Assembly: GCF_036195045.1 (NCBI RefSeq)
Contig: NZ_CP108100.1
Coordinates: 2,604,001-2,668,000, forward strand
From: Streptomyces sp. NBC_00236
GTDB lineage: Bacteria > Actinomycetota > Actinomycetes > Streptomycetales > Streptomycetaceae
DNA length: 64,000 nucleotides
Direction of reading: 5' to 3'
In this document: one piece after another, positions 54,729-64,000 of the stretch
How the letters are laid out: each line of letters begins with the position of its first letter
Numbering within the stretch: position 1 is the first letter of the stretch
Notes under the pieces: generated by a model
Databases searched by the model: none
The model's input: only the letters and a program-made list of their open reading frames with translations
Told to the model about the DNA's origin: nothing
Program-made: the position numbers and the translations under genes

Positions 54729-55472
54729 TCAGATGAGGGCGTCGAGGAGCATGAGGGCGGCCACTGCGAGCAGGACGTAGGCGAAGACGTGCTGAAGGCG
54801 GTTGCCGGAGATCTTCGCGGCGAGGCGTTTGCCGTCCCAGGCGCCGAGGATCGCGGCTCCCGTGAAGGGTGCGATGACGGCCCAGTCGAGGCCGTCGGCG
54901 GTGCCGGTGCGGGTGACGAGCGCGGCGAGCGAGTTGATGATGATCACCAGGAGGCTGGTGCCGACGGCTGCCTTCATGCGCATGCCGAGGACTCCGACGA
55001 GGGCCGGTACGGCGAGGAAGCCGCCGCCGACGCCGAGCACGCCGGTGACGGCGCCGAGGCCGGCTCCGGCTCCCGCGGCCCTGGCCGGCCGCGGGGGCTG
55101 GTCCGGTGCGGGACGGCTGGGGCGGAGCATGCGCCAGGCCGCGAGTGCGGCGACCACCGAGAATGCGACGGTCAGTACGGGTGCGGGCACGTGACCGGCG
55201 GCGATGCCGCCGAGCATGGCAGGGCCGATACCCGCGGCGGCGAACAGCAGACCGGCCCGCCAGCGGACGTTGCCGTCCCGGGCGTGGGCGACCAGGGAAC
55301 TGATGGAGGTCGCGGCGACGATGATCAGGCTGGCGGTGGTGGCGGCGACGGGACTGAAGCCGAGCAGGTAGATCAGCGCGGGCACGGCCAGGACGCTGCC
55401 GCCCCCGCCGAGTCCGCCCAGGGCCAGGCCGACCAGCGCTCCCGCCACCAGGGCGAGGATGAGGACGCTCAT
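54729..55472 (-). CDS. TauE/SafE-family sulfite or sulfur-anion exporter
   Basis: The 247-residue membrane protein has about eight helices in two repeats, each opening with a glycine-rich helix (GALVGLALGGLGGGGSVLAVPAL and LGAVTGVLGVGGGFLAVPALV). This family exports sulfite, thiosulfate or related organosulfur anions. In this locus it should remove products of persulfide oxidation. ATG 55472 overlaps the stop of the upstream rhodanese gene (ATGA). Confidence 0.9.
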   Translation of the reverse strand: MSVLILALVAGALVGLALGGLGGGGSVLAVPALIYLLGFSPVAATTASLIIVAATSISSLVAHARDGNVRWRAGLLFAAAGIGPAMLGGIAAGHVPAPVLTVAFSVVAALAAWRMLRPSRPAPDQPPRPARAAGAGAGLGAVTGVLGVGGGFLAVPALVGVLGMRMKAAVGTSLLVIIINSLAALVTRTGTADGLDWAVIAPFTGAAILGAWDGKRLAAKISGNRLQHVFAYVLLAVAALMLLDALI

Positions 55473-55828
55473 ATGACGGTCCCCGCGGCCCCGGCGGCAT
55501 CCTGGACCGGAAGTCCCCGGCTGACCCATTCCTTCACGCCGCCGGTGACGTCCACGGCGTACGTACCCCGTTCACGGAGCAGGCGGACGGCCTCCTGCGA
55601 ACGCTTTCCGGAGCGGCAGATCAGCACGAGTCGCGAGCCGGCCGGTGCGCCGGGCGCCTTCGCTCCGGCCGCCAGCCGGGACAGCGGCAGGTGCCGTGCT
55701 CCGGGGATGTGTCCGGCCTGCCACTCCTCGCTCTCGCGCACGTCCAGCAGGACGGCAGTGGCTTCCCGGAACAGGTGGTGGGCCTCCACGACGTCGAGCC
55801 GTCCGGGAGCGGTGGGGAAGACGGGCAT
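55469..55828 (-). CDS. Single-domain rhodanese sulfurtransferase
   Basis: The 119-residue rhodanese has AVLLDVRESEEWQAGHIPGARHLP and the active loop CRSGKRS, which carries a persulfide on its cysteine. It transfers sulfane sulfur between low-molecular thiols, cyanide or proteins. ATG 55828 has GAGAGGA upstream; GTG 55915, 5 bases after the preceding gene's stop, is an alternative giving 29 more residues. It lies between the MBL-rhodanese and exporter genes. Confidence 0.9.
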   Translation of the reverse strand: MPVFPTAPGRLDVVEAHHLFREATAVLLDVRESEEWQAGHIPGARHLPLSRLAAGAKAPGAPAGSRLVLICRSGKRSQEAVRLLRERGTYAVDVTGGVKEWVSRGLPVQDAAGAAGTVI

Positions 55829-55920
55829 GGTGGGAGTCCTCTCGGTGTCGATGGCGACCGCCGCGACGCCACTGCCCCTCTCGTGGGGGAGGTCGTCAGG
55901 GTTCGAAGCGTTCACAGGGT

Positions 55921-57291
55921 TCAGGCGGCGGTGCGGACGGTCAGGCCGGCTTCTGCGGCCCGGTCGAAGCCGTCATCGACGGCGATCACGTCGCGCCCGG
56001 CCGCGTCCAGCAACGAGGCCGCGATCCCGGCCCGCATCCCGCCGGCGCAGTGCACCCACACGTCCCCGGCGGGCACCTCGTCGATCCGCTGGTGCAGCGT
56101 GTGTACGGGAATGTGGACCGATCCCTCGATGTACCCGCCGGCCCGCTCGGAATCGCGGCGGACGTCCAGGACCACGGGAGCGTGCTCCGCCCGGGAGAGC
56201 GCGGCGGCCAGGTCGGCGAAGGCCGCGCGGCGGAACGAGGCCGCAGCGTCACCCGGGCGCAGCCAGTCGGACGGGGAGCCGGTCGCGGCGGCGGCGGGGC
56301 GGTCGATCCCGACCCGGACCAGTTCGCGCTGGGCGTCGGCCAGTTGCTGGGGTGTCTCCGCGAGCAGGGTGACGGGCTTGCCCCAGGGGATCATCCACGC
56401 CAGGTAGGTGGCGATCTTGCCGTCGGCCTCGAAGTTGAACGAACCGGCGACGTGCCCCTGGGCGAACGCGACACGGTTGCGCACATCCACGACCCACTCA
56501 CCGGCTGCGAGCCGCGCGGCGATCTCCTCGGCGTCCGCGCGCCGGGGGGAGGTCAGATCGACGGGGTCGGGCCCCGCAGAGTTGGCCGGTCCCATGTGTA
56601 CGTAGTAGGCGGGGACGTCCTCCAGGCCCGCCAGCAGACCGGCGACGAAGGAGTCGACGTCCTGCGCCAGGGCTGAGTTCAGGGTCTTCTCCCGGCCGAT
56701 GGTGCTCGCGTCGCCCTCGGCCTGCCCGGAGGAGCAGAAGCTGCCGAAACCGTGGGTGGGCAGAACCGAGGTGTCGTCGGGCAGCTCCGCGGCCAGTCGG
56801 TGCGCGGAGGCGTGCTGGGCGCGGGCGAGCTGTTCGGTGAGGCGGGGCTCGACCAGGTCGGGGCGGCCCACGGTACCGATGAGCAGGGAACCGCCGGTGA
56901 ACGCGGCGACCGGCGCACCGCCGTCCTCCAGCACGTACGCCGTGTGGTGCGGGGTGTGGCCGGGGGTGGCCAGCGCCCTCACGGACAGCTCCTGGTCGAC
57001 CTCGATCACGTCGCCGTCGCTGACCGGCACGCGGGCGAAGGAGACCTGGGCCGCGGCCGGCACCAGGTAGGCGGCGCCGGTCAGCCGGGCCAGCTCCAGT
57101 CCACCGGTCACGTAGTCGTTGTGGATGTGGGTCTCCACGACGTGCGTGATGCGCACCCCGCGCCGCGCGGCCGCTTCGATCACCCGGTCGATGTCGCGCG
57201 GCGGATCGACCGCCACCGCGGTTCGGGAGCCACCGGCGAGGTAGTGCCGGTTGCCCAGCCCTTCGATCTCGATGGTGTCGACGAAGAACAT
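55921..57291 (-). CDS. MBL-fold / double-rhodanese persulfide-metabolising fusion
   Basis: The 456-residue protein joins an ETHE1-like metallo-beta-lactamase domain (about 1-240) to two rhodanese domains (about 255-345, no cysteine; about 360-450, active loop CAGGMRAG). Metal-site motifs include ETHIHNDYVTGG and ATPGHTPHH, but the usual TGD aspartate is replaced: AFTGGSLLIGTVGRPDL. It is the first gene of the operon, read from the divergent spacer with the TACCC dyads. Related fusions oxidise glutathione or CoA persulfide to sulfite and thiosulfate. Confidence 0.88.
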   Translation of the reverse strand: MFFVDTIEIEGLGNRHYLAGGSRTAVAVDPPRDIDRVIEAAARRGVRITHVVETHIHNDYVTGGLELARLTGAAYLVPAAAQVSFARVPVSDGDVIEVDQELSVRALATPGHTPHHTAYVLEDGGAPVAAFTGGSLLIGTVGRPDLVEPRLTEQLARAQHASAHRLAAELPDDTSVLPTHGFGSFCSSGQAEGDASTIGREKTLNSALAQDVDSFVAGLLAGLEDVPAYYVHMGPANSAGPDPVDLTSPRRADAEEIAARLAAGEWVVDVRNRVAFAQGHVAGSFNFEADGKIATYLAWMIPWGKPVTLLAETPQQLADAQRELVRVGIDRPAAAATGSPSDWLRPGDAAASFRRAAFADLAAALSRAEHAPVVLDVRRDSERAGGYIEGSVHIPVHTLHQRIDEVPAGDVWVHCAGGMRAGIAASLLDAAGRDVIAVDDGFDRAAEAGLTVRTAA

Positions 57292-57313
57292 GCTGTGCTC
57301 ACTCCATCCATGG

Positions 57314-57329
57314 ATACCCCCCTGGGTAT
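57314..57329. promoter_or_regulatory. CstR-type operator 1 (toward the MBL-rhodanese operon)
   Basis: ATACCC-CCCT-GGGTAT is a 6-bp inverted repeat with a 4-base spacer, 23 bases from the MBL-rhodanese start. GC-tract dyads flanked by TA are the known binding pattern of CsoR/CstR repressors. Confidence 0.7.
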
Positions 57330-57343
57330 TAAATCCACCGTAA

Positions 57344-58215
<872 letters not shown>

Positions 58216-58294
58216 GGACAGGGAACACCGGACACGGCGCACCGGGCCCAACCCTCCGGTGCGCGGTATCGGGCAGCCCGGTCGGGGACGCGAG

Positions 58295-58325
58295 GGCCCC
58301 GGTACGCCGAAGCCGTACCGGGGCC
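58295..58325. terminator. Terminator between cstR and the surface-protein gene
   Basis: A perfect 12-bp stem (58295-58306 with 58314-58325) with a 7-base loop lies between convergent genes. Confidence 0.82.
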
Positions 58326-58366
58326 GCTGTCAGCGCTTCGCAACCGTGCGCCGTCGTCTGTGCTCG

Positions 58367-59824
58367 TTACTCGCCCGAGGACTGGTCCTTGCGGCGGCGG
58401 AGGAGGAAGACCGAGCCGCCGCCGATGACGACCAGGGCGATGGCGATGCCCGCGATCATCGGGGTGGCGTTGGAGCTGCCGGTCTCGGCCAGGTTGCCTT
58501 CGGCGCCCGCACCCGCCGTATTGCCGCCGGCCGTGGCGGTGGTCGTGGTGGGCTGTTCGGCGGTCTGGGTGGTGAGGCCGTCGGTGCCGCTGCCGGTGGT
58601 CTTGCAGTCCAGGACGCCCTTGAACGTGCGGCTGAACCCGCCCGGTCCGGTGACCGTGACGTCATACGCCTGGTCCTCGGCGACCGGCACGGTCACCGTC
58701 TCGGACTTGCCGGGCGCGACGGTGTGCTGCGCCCCGGCCAGTTCGTACGTGAAGGCCTCGTCGCCCGTGTTGCTCGTGGTGACGTCCACGCCGCCCTTGG
58801 CGCAGTTCTTCTTCGCGGTGACCGCGGGGATCGCGCCCTTGCCGGCCCAGGTCGCGGTGGCGCTCGCGGAGACCGTGGACTCGCTGGAGCCGGCCAGGAT
58901 CTGGGTCTGGCTCTTGGTGGCACCGGCGAAGGCCCGGCCGACGGGGACCGAGGTGGTGGCCTGGACCGTCAGGGAGGCGGAGCCGTCGGCGGCGCCTGCC
59001 GGGATGTCGAAGTAGAGCTGGGAGCCGTTGGTGGCCGTGGTGACGGCCTTGCCCTTCTTGTCGGTGATGCGGATGCCGCTGGCGGAGTCCGCGGGCGGGT
59101 TCACCGAGACCTGCCCGGCATTGGTGCGGACGGTGACCGGGCCGAGGCGCTTGCCGGAGTTGCCGGACACCGCGACCGGGTCCAGGGCGAGGGACGCCCT
59201 GGGCTCGGCGGTGTCGGTGGCGGACTTCTGCAGCCAGTCGGCGAGCTTCTCCGCCTGGCCGTCGGACGCGGTCACGTCGGCGTTGTCCGAGTAGCGCCAG
59301 ATGGCGACCTGGGTGCCGGCCGCCGCGGTCCGCTCGGTGAGCGGGCCCGTGCCCGCCTCCTCGGCGAGTGCCTGGAGGTCGTCGATCTTCGGGTAGGAGT
59401 GCTCCAGGATCCAGCGGATCTTGCCGGCGTTCTTGTTCGTGCCGAGCGAGGTCTGGTTCCAGGGGGTCTCCAGGTACTTCGCCTGGTCCTGGGTGGGGTT
59501 GTGGATGTCGATGCAGTACGTCTTGAACTTGCCGCCGCCGTCGACCGTCATCTCGAAGAGCCCTGCGGGCAGCTTCTGGTTCTTGCCGTCGGGGGCGTGG
59601 AGGACCGCGCTGTCGAACGTCTTCAGCCCGTCCAGGGTCGCGGTCGCGCCGCCCTGGTGCGGGGGTGCCTCGTCGGCGACCGCGCCGCCCGCTCCGGTGA
59701 GGGCGCCGGCCACGACCAGGCCGCTTGCCACTACCGAGGCGGCCAGCCGGGCTATGCCCCGGGTCCGTCGGGGTTCGGCCGTCGTCGTGGATGACGAGGC
59801 GGTCGCTGAAGAAGCAGAAAACAC
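58367..59824 (-). CDS. TQXA (thioester) domain surface protein with LAETG sortase signal
   Basis: The 485-residue exported protein has a twin-basic N-terminus and signal peptide (cleavage after about residue 50, GGAVADE). A TQXA domain follows with Cys in FKTYCIDIHNPT and the partner Gln in GTQVAIWRYSD, which form an internal thioester. Two beta-sandwich repeats, a Thr-rich spacer and the wall signal LAETGSS plus TM helix and RRRKDQ tail end it. LAxTG is used by class E sortases of Streptomyces. GTG 59824 has GGAGGGG upstream. It probably bonds covalently to surfaces or partner proteins. Confidence 0.9.
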   Translation of the reverse strand: MFSASSATASSSTTTAEPRRTRGIARLAASVVASGLVVAGALTGAGGAVADEAPPHQGGATATLDGLKTFDSAVLHAPDGKNQKLPAGLFEMTVDGGGKFKTYCIDIHNPTQDQAKYLETPWNQTSLGTNKNAGKIRWILEHSYPKIDDLQALAEEAGTGPLTERTAAAGTQVAIWRYSDNADVTASDGQAEKLADWLQKSATDTAEPRASLALDPVAVSGNSGKRLGPVTVRTNAGQVSVNPPADSASGIRITDKKGKAVTTATNGSQLYFDIPAGAADGSASLTVQATTSVPVGRAFAGATKSQTQILAGSSESTVSASATATWAGKGAIPAVTAKKNCAKGGVDVTTSNTGDEAFTYELAGAQHTVAPGKSETVTVPVAEDQAYDVTVTGPGGFSRTFKGVLDCKTTGSGTDGLTTQTAEQPTTTTATAGGNTAGAGAEGNLAETGSSNATPMIAGIAIALVVIGGGSVFLLRRRKDQSSGE

Positions 59825-59964
59825 AGAATTCCCCTCCGGGCGAGACCCTCGCGTCCGTTACGCGTGTGGGGAATGTCCCGCCAGCCGACTCAAGTGCCCT
59901 GTGAGTACTGAGGAATCCTAAAGACCGCGCGAAGCACAGTCCCCCGTCATACCGTCCGACAACC

Positions 59965-59979
59965 ATTCCGAATCGGAAT
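59965..59979. promoter_or_regulatory. 15-bp palindrome upstream of the TQXA protein gene
   Basis: ATTCCGAATCGGAAT is a perfect palindrome (centre 59972), 141 bases before the TQXA start, in the 257-bp gap to ssb. It may be a regulator site. A small TGCCC/GGGCA hairpin at 60000-60013 may end the ssb transcript. No gene is seen in the gap. Confidence 0.45.
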
Positions 59980-60081
59980 CGTTATGCCGGGTAACGTCCT
60001 GCCCGGGAGGGCAACGGGGCGAAGGCCGGACAGAGAGCTCGGGCCGGAATGCGGCCCTCGCCGCCTCTGCCCCGTGGCGTG

Positions 60082-60660
60082 TCAGGGCACCGACACCAGT
60101 TCCGGTTCGGCTTTCTGACGTACCGTCCGGCGCCTGGTGACAGGGCGTTCCGCCGGGACGGACGCCGTCGGCTCACGCTCCGCATTCCTTGACTCCGCCC
60201 GGTCCGCAGGCTGTTCGCTCTCCGCCGGACAGTCCCGCACCGCCCACTCGTCCGGCTCGTCGGCCCGCCGCGCCCCGTTCCGCGCCGTCAGCCCCGGCTC
60301 GCCCCTGACCACACGCCGGAAGGCCGACGTCCCCCGGGTCAGATCGTGTCCCACCGCCACCGCCTCGATGTCCACGAAGGTCCGGCGCTGCCCCTCCCGT
60401 TCCTCCTCGCGCACCTTCAGCCTGCCGTGCACCACCAAGGGTTCCCCCACGGCCACGGAACCCGTCAGATTCGCTGCCAGGGTGCGCCAGGCCCACACCG
60501 TGTAGAAGCTGGTGTGCCCGTCCGTCCAGAGCGCCTTCTCCCTGTCCCACCGCCGCGGCGTCACCGCGAACCGGAATCGCGCCATTCCTCCACTCGCCGT
60601 TTCCCGGAACTCCACACCGGTCGCCGCGTTCCCCACCAGCGTCACCAAGGTCTCGTTCAT
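60082..60660 (-). CDS. ssb: Single-stranded DNA-binding protein paralogue
   Basis: The 192-residue protein has an OB-fold SSB domain (TLVGNAATGVEF, MARFRFAVTPRRWDREKALWTDGHTSFYTVWAWRTLAANL, VVHGRLKVREEE) and a long charged C-terminal tail. The tail lacks the acidic DDDIPF-type tip of housekeeping SSB and ends in ELVSVP, so it resembles the SsbB-type second SSB linked in Streptomyces to sporulation chromosome segregation. It is likely monocistronic. Confidence 0.88.
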   Translation of the reverse strand: MNETLVTLVGNAATGVEFRETASGGMARFRFAVTPRRWDREKALWTDGHTSFYTVWAWRTLAANLTGSVAVGEPLVVHGRLKVREEEREGQRRTFVDIEAVAVGHDLTRGTSAFRRVVRGEPGLTARNGARRADEPDEWAVRDCPAESEQPADRAESRNAEREPTASVPAERPVTRRRTVRQKAEPELVSVP

Positions 60661-60763
60661 GACTCCGCCTCCCCTTCGGTCCGGATATCGGTGACCGCGC
60701 TCCTGCGTCCGGTCACTGATCCCATGGTGAAGGGGAGGCGGAATTCCCGCTGAAGCCTGTGGA

Positions 60764-62731
60764 CTAACGGACCGTTGTGGAAAACTCCGTCACCGCCACG
60801 AAGCGCTCGCGCACCTCCCGGTAGCGCACCAGTTCCGCCGAAACGGGGTCGAGCACCCGCGCCCGCCCGCAGGCCGCCGCTGCCTCGCGCAGCCTTCGTT
60901 CGGCCTCCTGGCCGTACCGGCGCGCGGGCCCCCGGGCAGCCGCCGCGCACGACCACTCCACCAACGGGCCGCCGATGATGCCCGCCAGCATCACCAGAGC
61001 GGGCGTCAGCAGCCCCGGCTGCAGGACGCCGATGATCTGGCCGGCCAGCCACAGACCGCCGAAGACCTGCAGCAGCGTCATCACCACCTGGGCCAGTACG
61101 GCCGCGGGCCACCAGGCAGGCCGCGGGGGCTTCGTGCCACGCCCCGGGTGAGCCTGAGCCGCATCTCCTCGGTCACCGGCCGCCGCACCGGCCGTAGCGC
61201 CGTCGTCCGCGCCCCGGCCCTCCGTCCCCGCTGCCCGCGCTGCCAGTTCGTCGAGTGCCTCCGGCAGCCCCTGCGCCCCGTGCACGGCGGCTTCGCGCAC
61301 CGCCTGCGCCCATGGCCCGGGCAGTCCGTCGGCCGCGTCCTCGGCCACGGTGCGCACGGCCTGTTCGACGCGTTGGCGCGCGGTGAGCCGCTCCTCGGGC
61401 GGGGCGCCGAGGGCGCCGCGGTCCGGGCCGCCGGGCTGCCGGGTCGACTCGTACCAGCGCCACAGCCGCAGCCACGGCGTCCCGCACGCCCGTCCGGCGT
61501 TGCGGCGCCATTCGCGTTCGGCGGCCTGTCCGGCGGCGGCGGCGCCGACGGCCTCCGCGAGGCGGTCGGCGAACTCCTCCCGGGCCCGCTCCCCCAGTCC
61601 CGGCCGCCCCTCGGCGACGTACACCGGACGGAGTCGGTCCGCGGCGGCGTCCACGTCCGCGGAGAGCCGGCGCGTGGCCGCCGTACGGTCCTGGACGAAC
61701 CGGCCCAGCAGTTCGCGCAGTTCCCCCACCCCGTCGCCGGTGAGCGCGGACAGGGACAGGACGGTGGCACCGGGTTCGCCGTGTTCGCCCAGCGCCATGC
61801 CGTCCTCGTCGAGGAGCCGGCGCAGGTCGTCCAGGACCTGGTCGGCCGCCTCGCCGGGCAGCCGGTCGATCTGGTTGAGGACGACGAAGGTGACCTCCGC
61901 GTGTCCGGCGAGGGGCCGCAGGTAACGCTCGTGGAGGGCTGCGTCCGCGTACTTCTCCGGGTCCACCACCCAGATCACCGCGTCGACGAGCGCCAGCACC
62001 CGGTCCACCTGGTCGCGGTGCCCGCGCGCCGCCGAGTCGTGGTCGGGCAGGTCGACCAGGACGAGGCCCTGGAGCGCCTCGTCGGCCGCCGTGCTGCCGG
62101 GCTGCGGCCTGCGCCTGAGCCGCCCGGGGATCGCGAGCCGGTCCAGCAGGCCCGCGGCGCCGTCCGTCCAGGAGCAGGCGAGGGGTGAGGCGGTGGTGGG
62201 CCTGCGGAGTCCGGTCTCGGAGATCTGGGCGCCCGCGAGGGAGTTGAAGAGGGTCGACTTGCCGCTGCCGCTCGCTCCGGCGATGGCGACGACGGTGTGG
62301 CGGGAGGAGAGCCGCCTGCGGGCTGCGGCCTCGTCGAGCACCCGCCCCGCCTCCGCGAGGTCGGCCCTCTCCAGCCGGGCCCTGGACAGGCCGACGAGTT
62401 CGCGCAGCGCGTCCAGGCGTGAGCTGAGCGGACTGTCGGAGGGCACGTACGCCTCGACCTGCGGCCGTACCTCGTCCTCGGGGACGGCTGCGGGGGCTTC
62501 GTCGGGCGCGGCCTCCTCGGTGGCGGCCGCGGCCCGGCGGGCGATGAGGCCGTCGTCCCAGCCTCCGGGCGGCCTGCCGTCGTGGTGTCCGGGATGCTCG
62601 CCGGGGCCGGAACCGTCCGGGCCGGAGCGGTCCGTGCCGGAACCATCCGAACCGGAACCGTTCAGGTCGGAGCCACGCCCGGGTACCGGTCCCCGGCTCT
62701 GTCCCGGACCCTCGTCAGTGACGGCAGTCAT
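60764..62731 (-). CDS. YfjP/Era-like membrane-associated GTPase
   Basis: The 655-residue protein has a Gly/Ser/Asp-rich start, then a GTPase domain: G1 [10 protein letters not shown]3 [11 protein letters not shown]4 NQID. A helical region follows, and a membrane hairpin near the C-terminus ([38 protein letters not shown]) comes before a coiled tail. It pairs with the upstream dynamin-like gene, whose stop overlaps this ATG at 62728-62731. Paired dynamin-like GTPases of actinobacteria act at membranes, for example in septation or membrane repair; this pair's role is inferred. Confidence 0.85.
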   Translation of the reverse strand: MTAVTDEGPGQSRGPVPGRGSDLNGSGSDGSGTDRSGPDGSGPGEHPGHHDGRPPGGWDDGLIARRAAAATEEAAPDEAPAAVPEDEVRPQVEAYVPSDSPLSSRLDALRELVGLSRARLERADLAEAGRVLDEAAARRRLSSRHTVVAIAGASGSGKSTLFNSLAGAQISETGLRRPTTASPLACSWTDGAAGLLDRLAIPGRLRRRPQPGSTAADEALQGLVLVDLPDHDSAARGHRDQVDRVLALVDAVIWVVDPEKYADAALHERYLRPLAGHAEVTFVVLNQIDRLPGEAADQVLDDLRRLLDEDGMALGEHGEPGATVLSLSALTGDGVGELRELLGRFVQDRTAATRRLSADVDAAADRLRPVYVAEGRPGLGERAREEFADRLAEAVGAAAAGQAAEREWRRNAGRACGTPWLRLWRWYESTRQPGGPDRGALGAPPEERLTARQRVEQAVRTVAEDAADGLPGPWAQAVREAAVHGAQGLPEALDELAARAAGTEGRGADDGATAGAAAGDRGDAAQAHPGRGTKPPRPAWWPAAVLAQVVMTLLQVFGGLWLAGQIIGVLQPGLLTPALVMLAGIIGGPLVEWSCAAAARGPARRYGQEAERRLREAAAACGRARVLDPVSAELVRYREVRERFVAVTEFSTTVR

Positions 62732-64000
62732 CGCTGCCACCTCTCCTTCTGCAGTACGGACAGCGCGGCAATCAGTTCGGCCTGCGGCTCGGGGGCCACG
62801 TCGAGTGCGTCCAGCGGGGCGAGCCGGCGGTCGCGTTCGCCGCCGAGCACCTGGTCGAGATAGGTGGTGAGCAGCGCGCCGCCCTTGTCGCGCAGGCGCA
62901 GGGCGCCCTGGACGCCGATGCGTTCGGCCAGTTGCTCTCCGGCGGTACGGGCCCGGCGTCCGCCGAGGAGGGCGGCGGCGAGGAGGGCGGCGACGGTCTC
63001 CGCGTCGGGTGCGGTGTTGCGTTCCATGAGCCGCACCTCTTCCTCGGCCAGTTCCTCCAGGACCCGGCGCCACCTCCGTACGGTCATGGCGATCCGGCCG
63101 CGGATGTCCTCGGGCGGCCCCCAGCCGCCCGCTTCCCGGCCCGTGGTCTCGAAGCCGAGGACGGCGGCCGCGGGTTCCCGCCGCCAGGTCGTGCGGATCG
63201 TCTCGTCGGCGGCGGCCACCGCGCATTCCAGGAGCGCGGCGAGGGACTCCACGAGTGCGTCGAGCACTTCCTCCGAGGTGCTGTAGAGCGGGTAGCCGCG
63301 CCACCGGGTCCGCGCGTCCCCGGCGAGTGCCCCGCCGCTCTGGAGCCGTTTCCGTACGCGTGCGCCCTCCTTGCGGTACGCCTCCTCCACCACCCCGGTC
63401 AGCCGTACGGCGGCGGCGTACTGCGCCGCGACGGCTCCCGCCAGGGCCGGCATCCGGACGTCGAGGGAGTCGATGACCCCGGCCGCCGTCCGCCCGACCG
63501 CCTGCTGACGGGCCGCCGGGTCCTGCGCGCGGTGGGTGAGCCAGGCGCGCAGCGGGGCGACGGCGGTGGTGGGGAGCAGTCCGCTGCCGCCGCCGGCGGA
63601 CTCGGGCAGTTCGGGAATGGTGAAGCGCGGCACCTCGCCGAGTCCGGCCTTGGTGAGCAGCGCGCCGTACTGCCGTGAGACCTCGGCGATGACCTGGTGC
63701 GGGACCCGGTCGAGGACGGTGACGAGGGAGGCGTCGTACTCCTTGGCCGTACGCAGCAGATGCCACGGCACGGCGTCGGCGTAGCGGGAGGCGGTGGTCA
63801 CCATGACCCAGACGTCCGCCGCGCAGATGAGTTCGGCGGCCAGGACACGGTTGCGCACGACGAGCGAGTCGATGTCGGGGGCGTCCAGCAGGGCGAGGCC
63901 GCGCGGCAGCCCGGCGGCGGTCTCGACGCGCAGCGCGGTGCCTTCCTCGGCCGCGCTCCCGTCGAGTCCGTCGAGGTCGTCGCACTGGCCGGGGTCGGCC
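62728..64000 (-). CDS. Dynamin-family GTPase (5' end outside window)
   Basis: The frame is open to the window edge, so only the last 423 residues are seen. Upstream of an internal Met at 63858 the frame reads [23 protein letters not shown], a G3-type DxPD motif, which shows that the true start lies beyond base 64000. VTVLDRVP suits the G4 region. The rest is a long helical stalk-like region without membrane helices. It is coupled by ATGA to the next GTPase gene. Confidence 0.85.
   Translation of the reverse strand, partial: ADPGQCDDLDGLDGSAAEEGTALRVETAAGLPRGLALLDAPDIDSLVVRNRVLAAELICAADVWVMVTTASRYADAVPWHLLRTAKEYDASLVTVLDRVPHQVIAEVSRQYGALLTKAGLGEVPRFTIPELPESAGGGSGLLPTTAVAPLRAWLTHRAQDPAARQQAVGRTAAGVIDSLDVRMPALAGAVAAQYAAAVRLTGVVEEAYRKEGARVRKRLQSGGALAGDARTRWRGYPLYSTSEEVLDALVESLAALLECAVAAADETIRTTWRREPAAAVLGFETTGREAGGWGPPEDIRGRIAMTVRRWRRVLEELAEEEVRLMERNTAPDAETVAALLAAALLGGRRARTAGEQLAERIGVQGALRLRDKGGALLTTYLDQVLGGERDRRLAPLDALDVAPEPQAELIAALSVLQKERWQR

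Noticed and set aside
60764..63985. One 1073-residue protein spanning both GTPase genes
   Set aside because: The part upstream of 62731 is Arg/Pro-rich noise, while the overlapping frame there encodes the dynamin-like protein; ATG 62731 has a good ribosome-binding site.

Overview
The window is a high-GC actinobacterial chromosome segment and almost certainly comes from a Streptomyces. Codon third positions are nearly all G or C. GTG and TTG starts are common, strong GC-rich terminators abound, and the gene set is typical of the genus: chitosan-oligosaccharide operon, allantoicase, LAETG-anchored surface protein, ABC-F factor EttA, M1 aminopeptidase N and a truncated haemoglobin. No rRNA, tRNA or CRISPR array was recognised.

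Bases 1-19,700 are ordinary core genome. They hold the tail of a secreted S8 peptidase, asd, a DUF1203 protein, pepN, alc with a LysR regulator, malQ preceded by a short ORF made of 12-residue repeats, a large secreted GH84-like glycosidase, a PadR/ABC-transporter operon, an HNH endonuclease and an MscS channel. Bases 19,924-26,725 are a compact csnR-csnEFG-csnH-csnK operon for chitosan-derived glucosamine oligomers. It starts just after a perfect 15-bp operator-like palindrome and ends at a TTCG-loop terminator.

Bases 27,069-38,118 hold seven co-oriented genes forming an envelope-to-cytoplasm signalling module: a four-helix membrane protein (GlnX-like), a solute-binding protein (GlnH-like), a coiled-coil protein, a PknG-like kinase, a PP2C phosphatase, a von Willebrand A protein and an FHA protein. 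The first, second and fourth genes match the mycobacterial GlnX-GlnH-PknG amino-acid-sensing chain. The phosphatase, vWA and FHA genes extend it into a full write/erase/read circuit. It is followed by a MarR regulator and an NAD(P)/FAD oxidoreductase that share a GTTCG/ATTCG-N5-CGAAC/CGAAT operator family, then glbO, a DUF2804 protein, a thioesterase and ettA.

Bases 44,436-54,038 are a decaying integrative element bounded by a 77-bp direct repeat that differs at one base. Its tyrosine integrase has two frameshifts and a stop codon. Its cargo includes an Imm1-like immunity protein, a broken GntR regulator, an IS5 remnant, and a HEPN-ribonuclease-like gene split by a 2.0-kb insertion. That insertion has 19-bp inverted repeats and contains a DDE transposase plus a methyltransferase. 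A second IS with a frameshifted transposase, a zinc-ribbon protein and a TTA-containing membrane protein complete it.

Bases 54,123-58,111 are a persulfide/sulfide detoxification locus: two rhodaneses, a TauE exporter and an MBL-rhodanese fusion face a DUF302 gene and a CstR-type repressor. The shared 119-bp spacer has two TACCC/GGGTA dyads. The window closes with 49-bp tandem repeats, a thioester-domain LAETG surface protein, an SSB paralogue and two overlapping dynamin/Era-like GTPase genes, the last running off the right edge.
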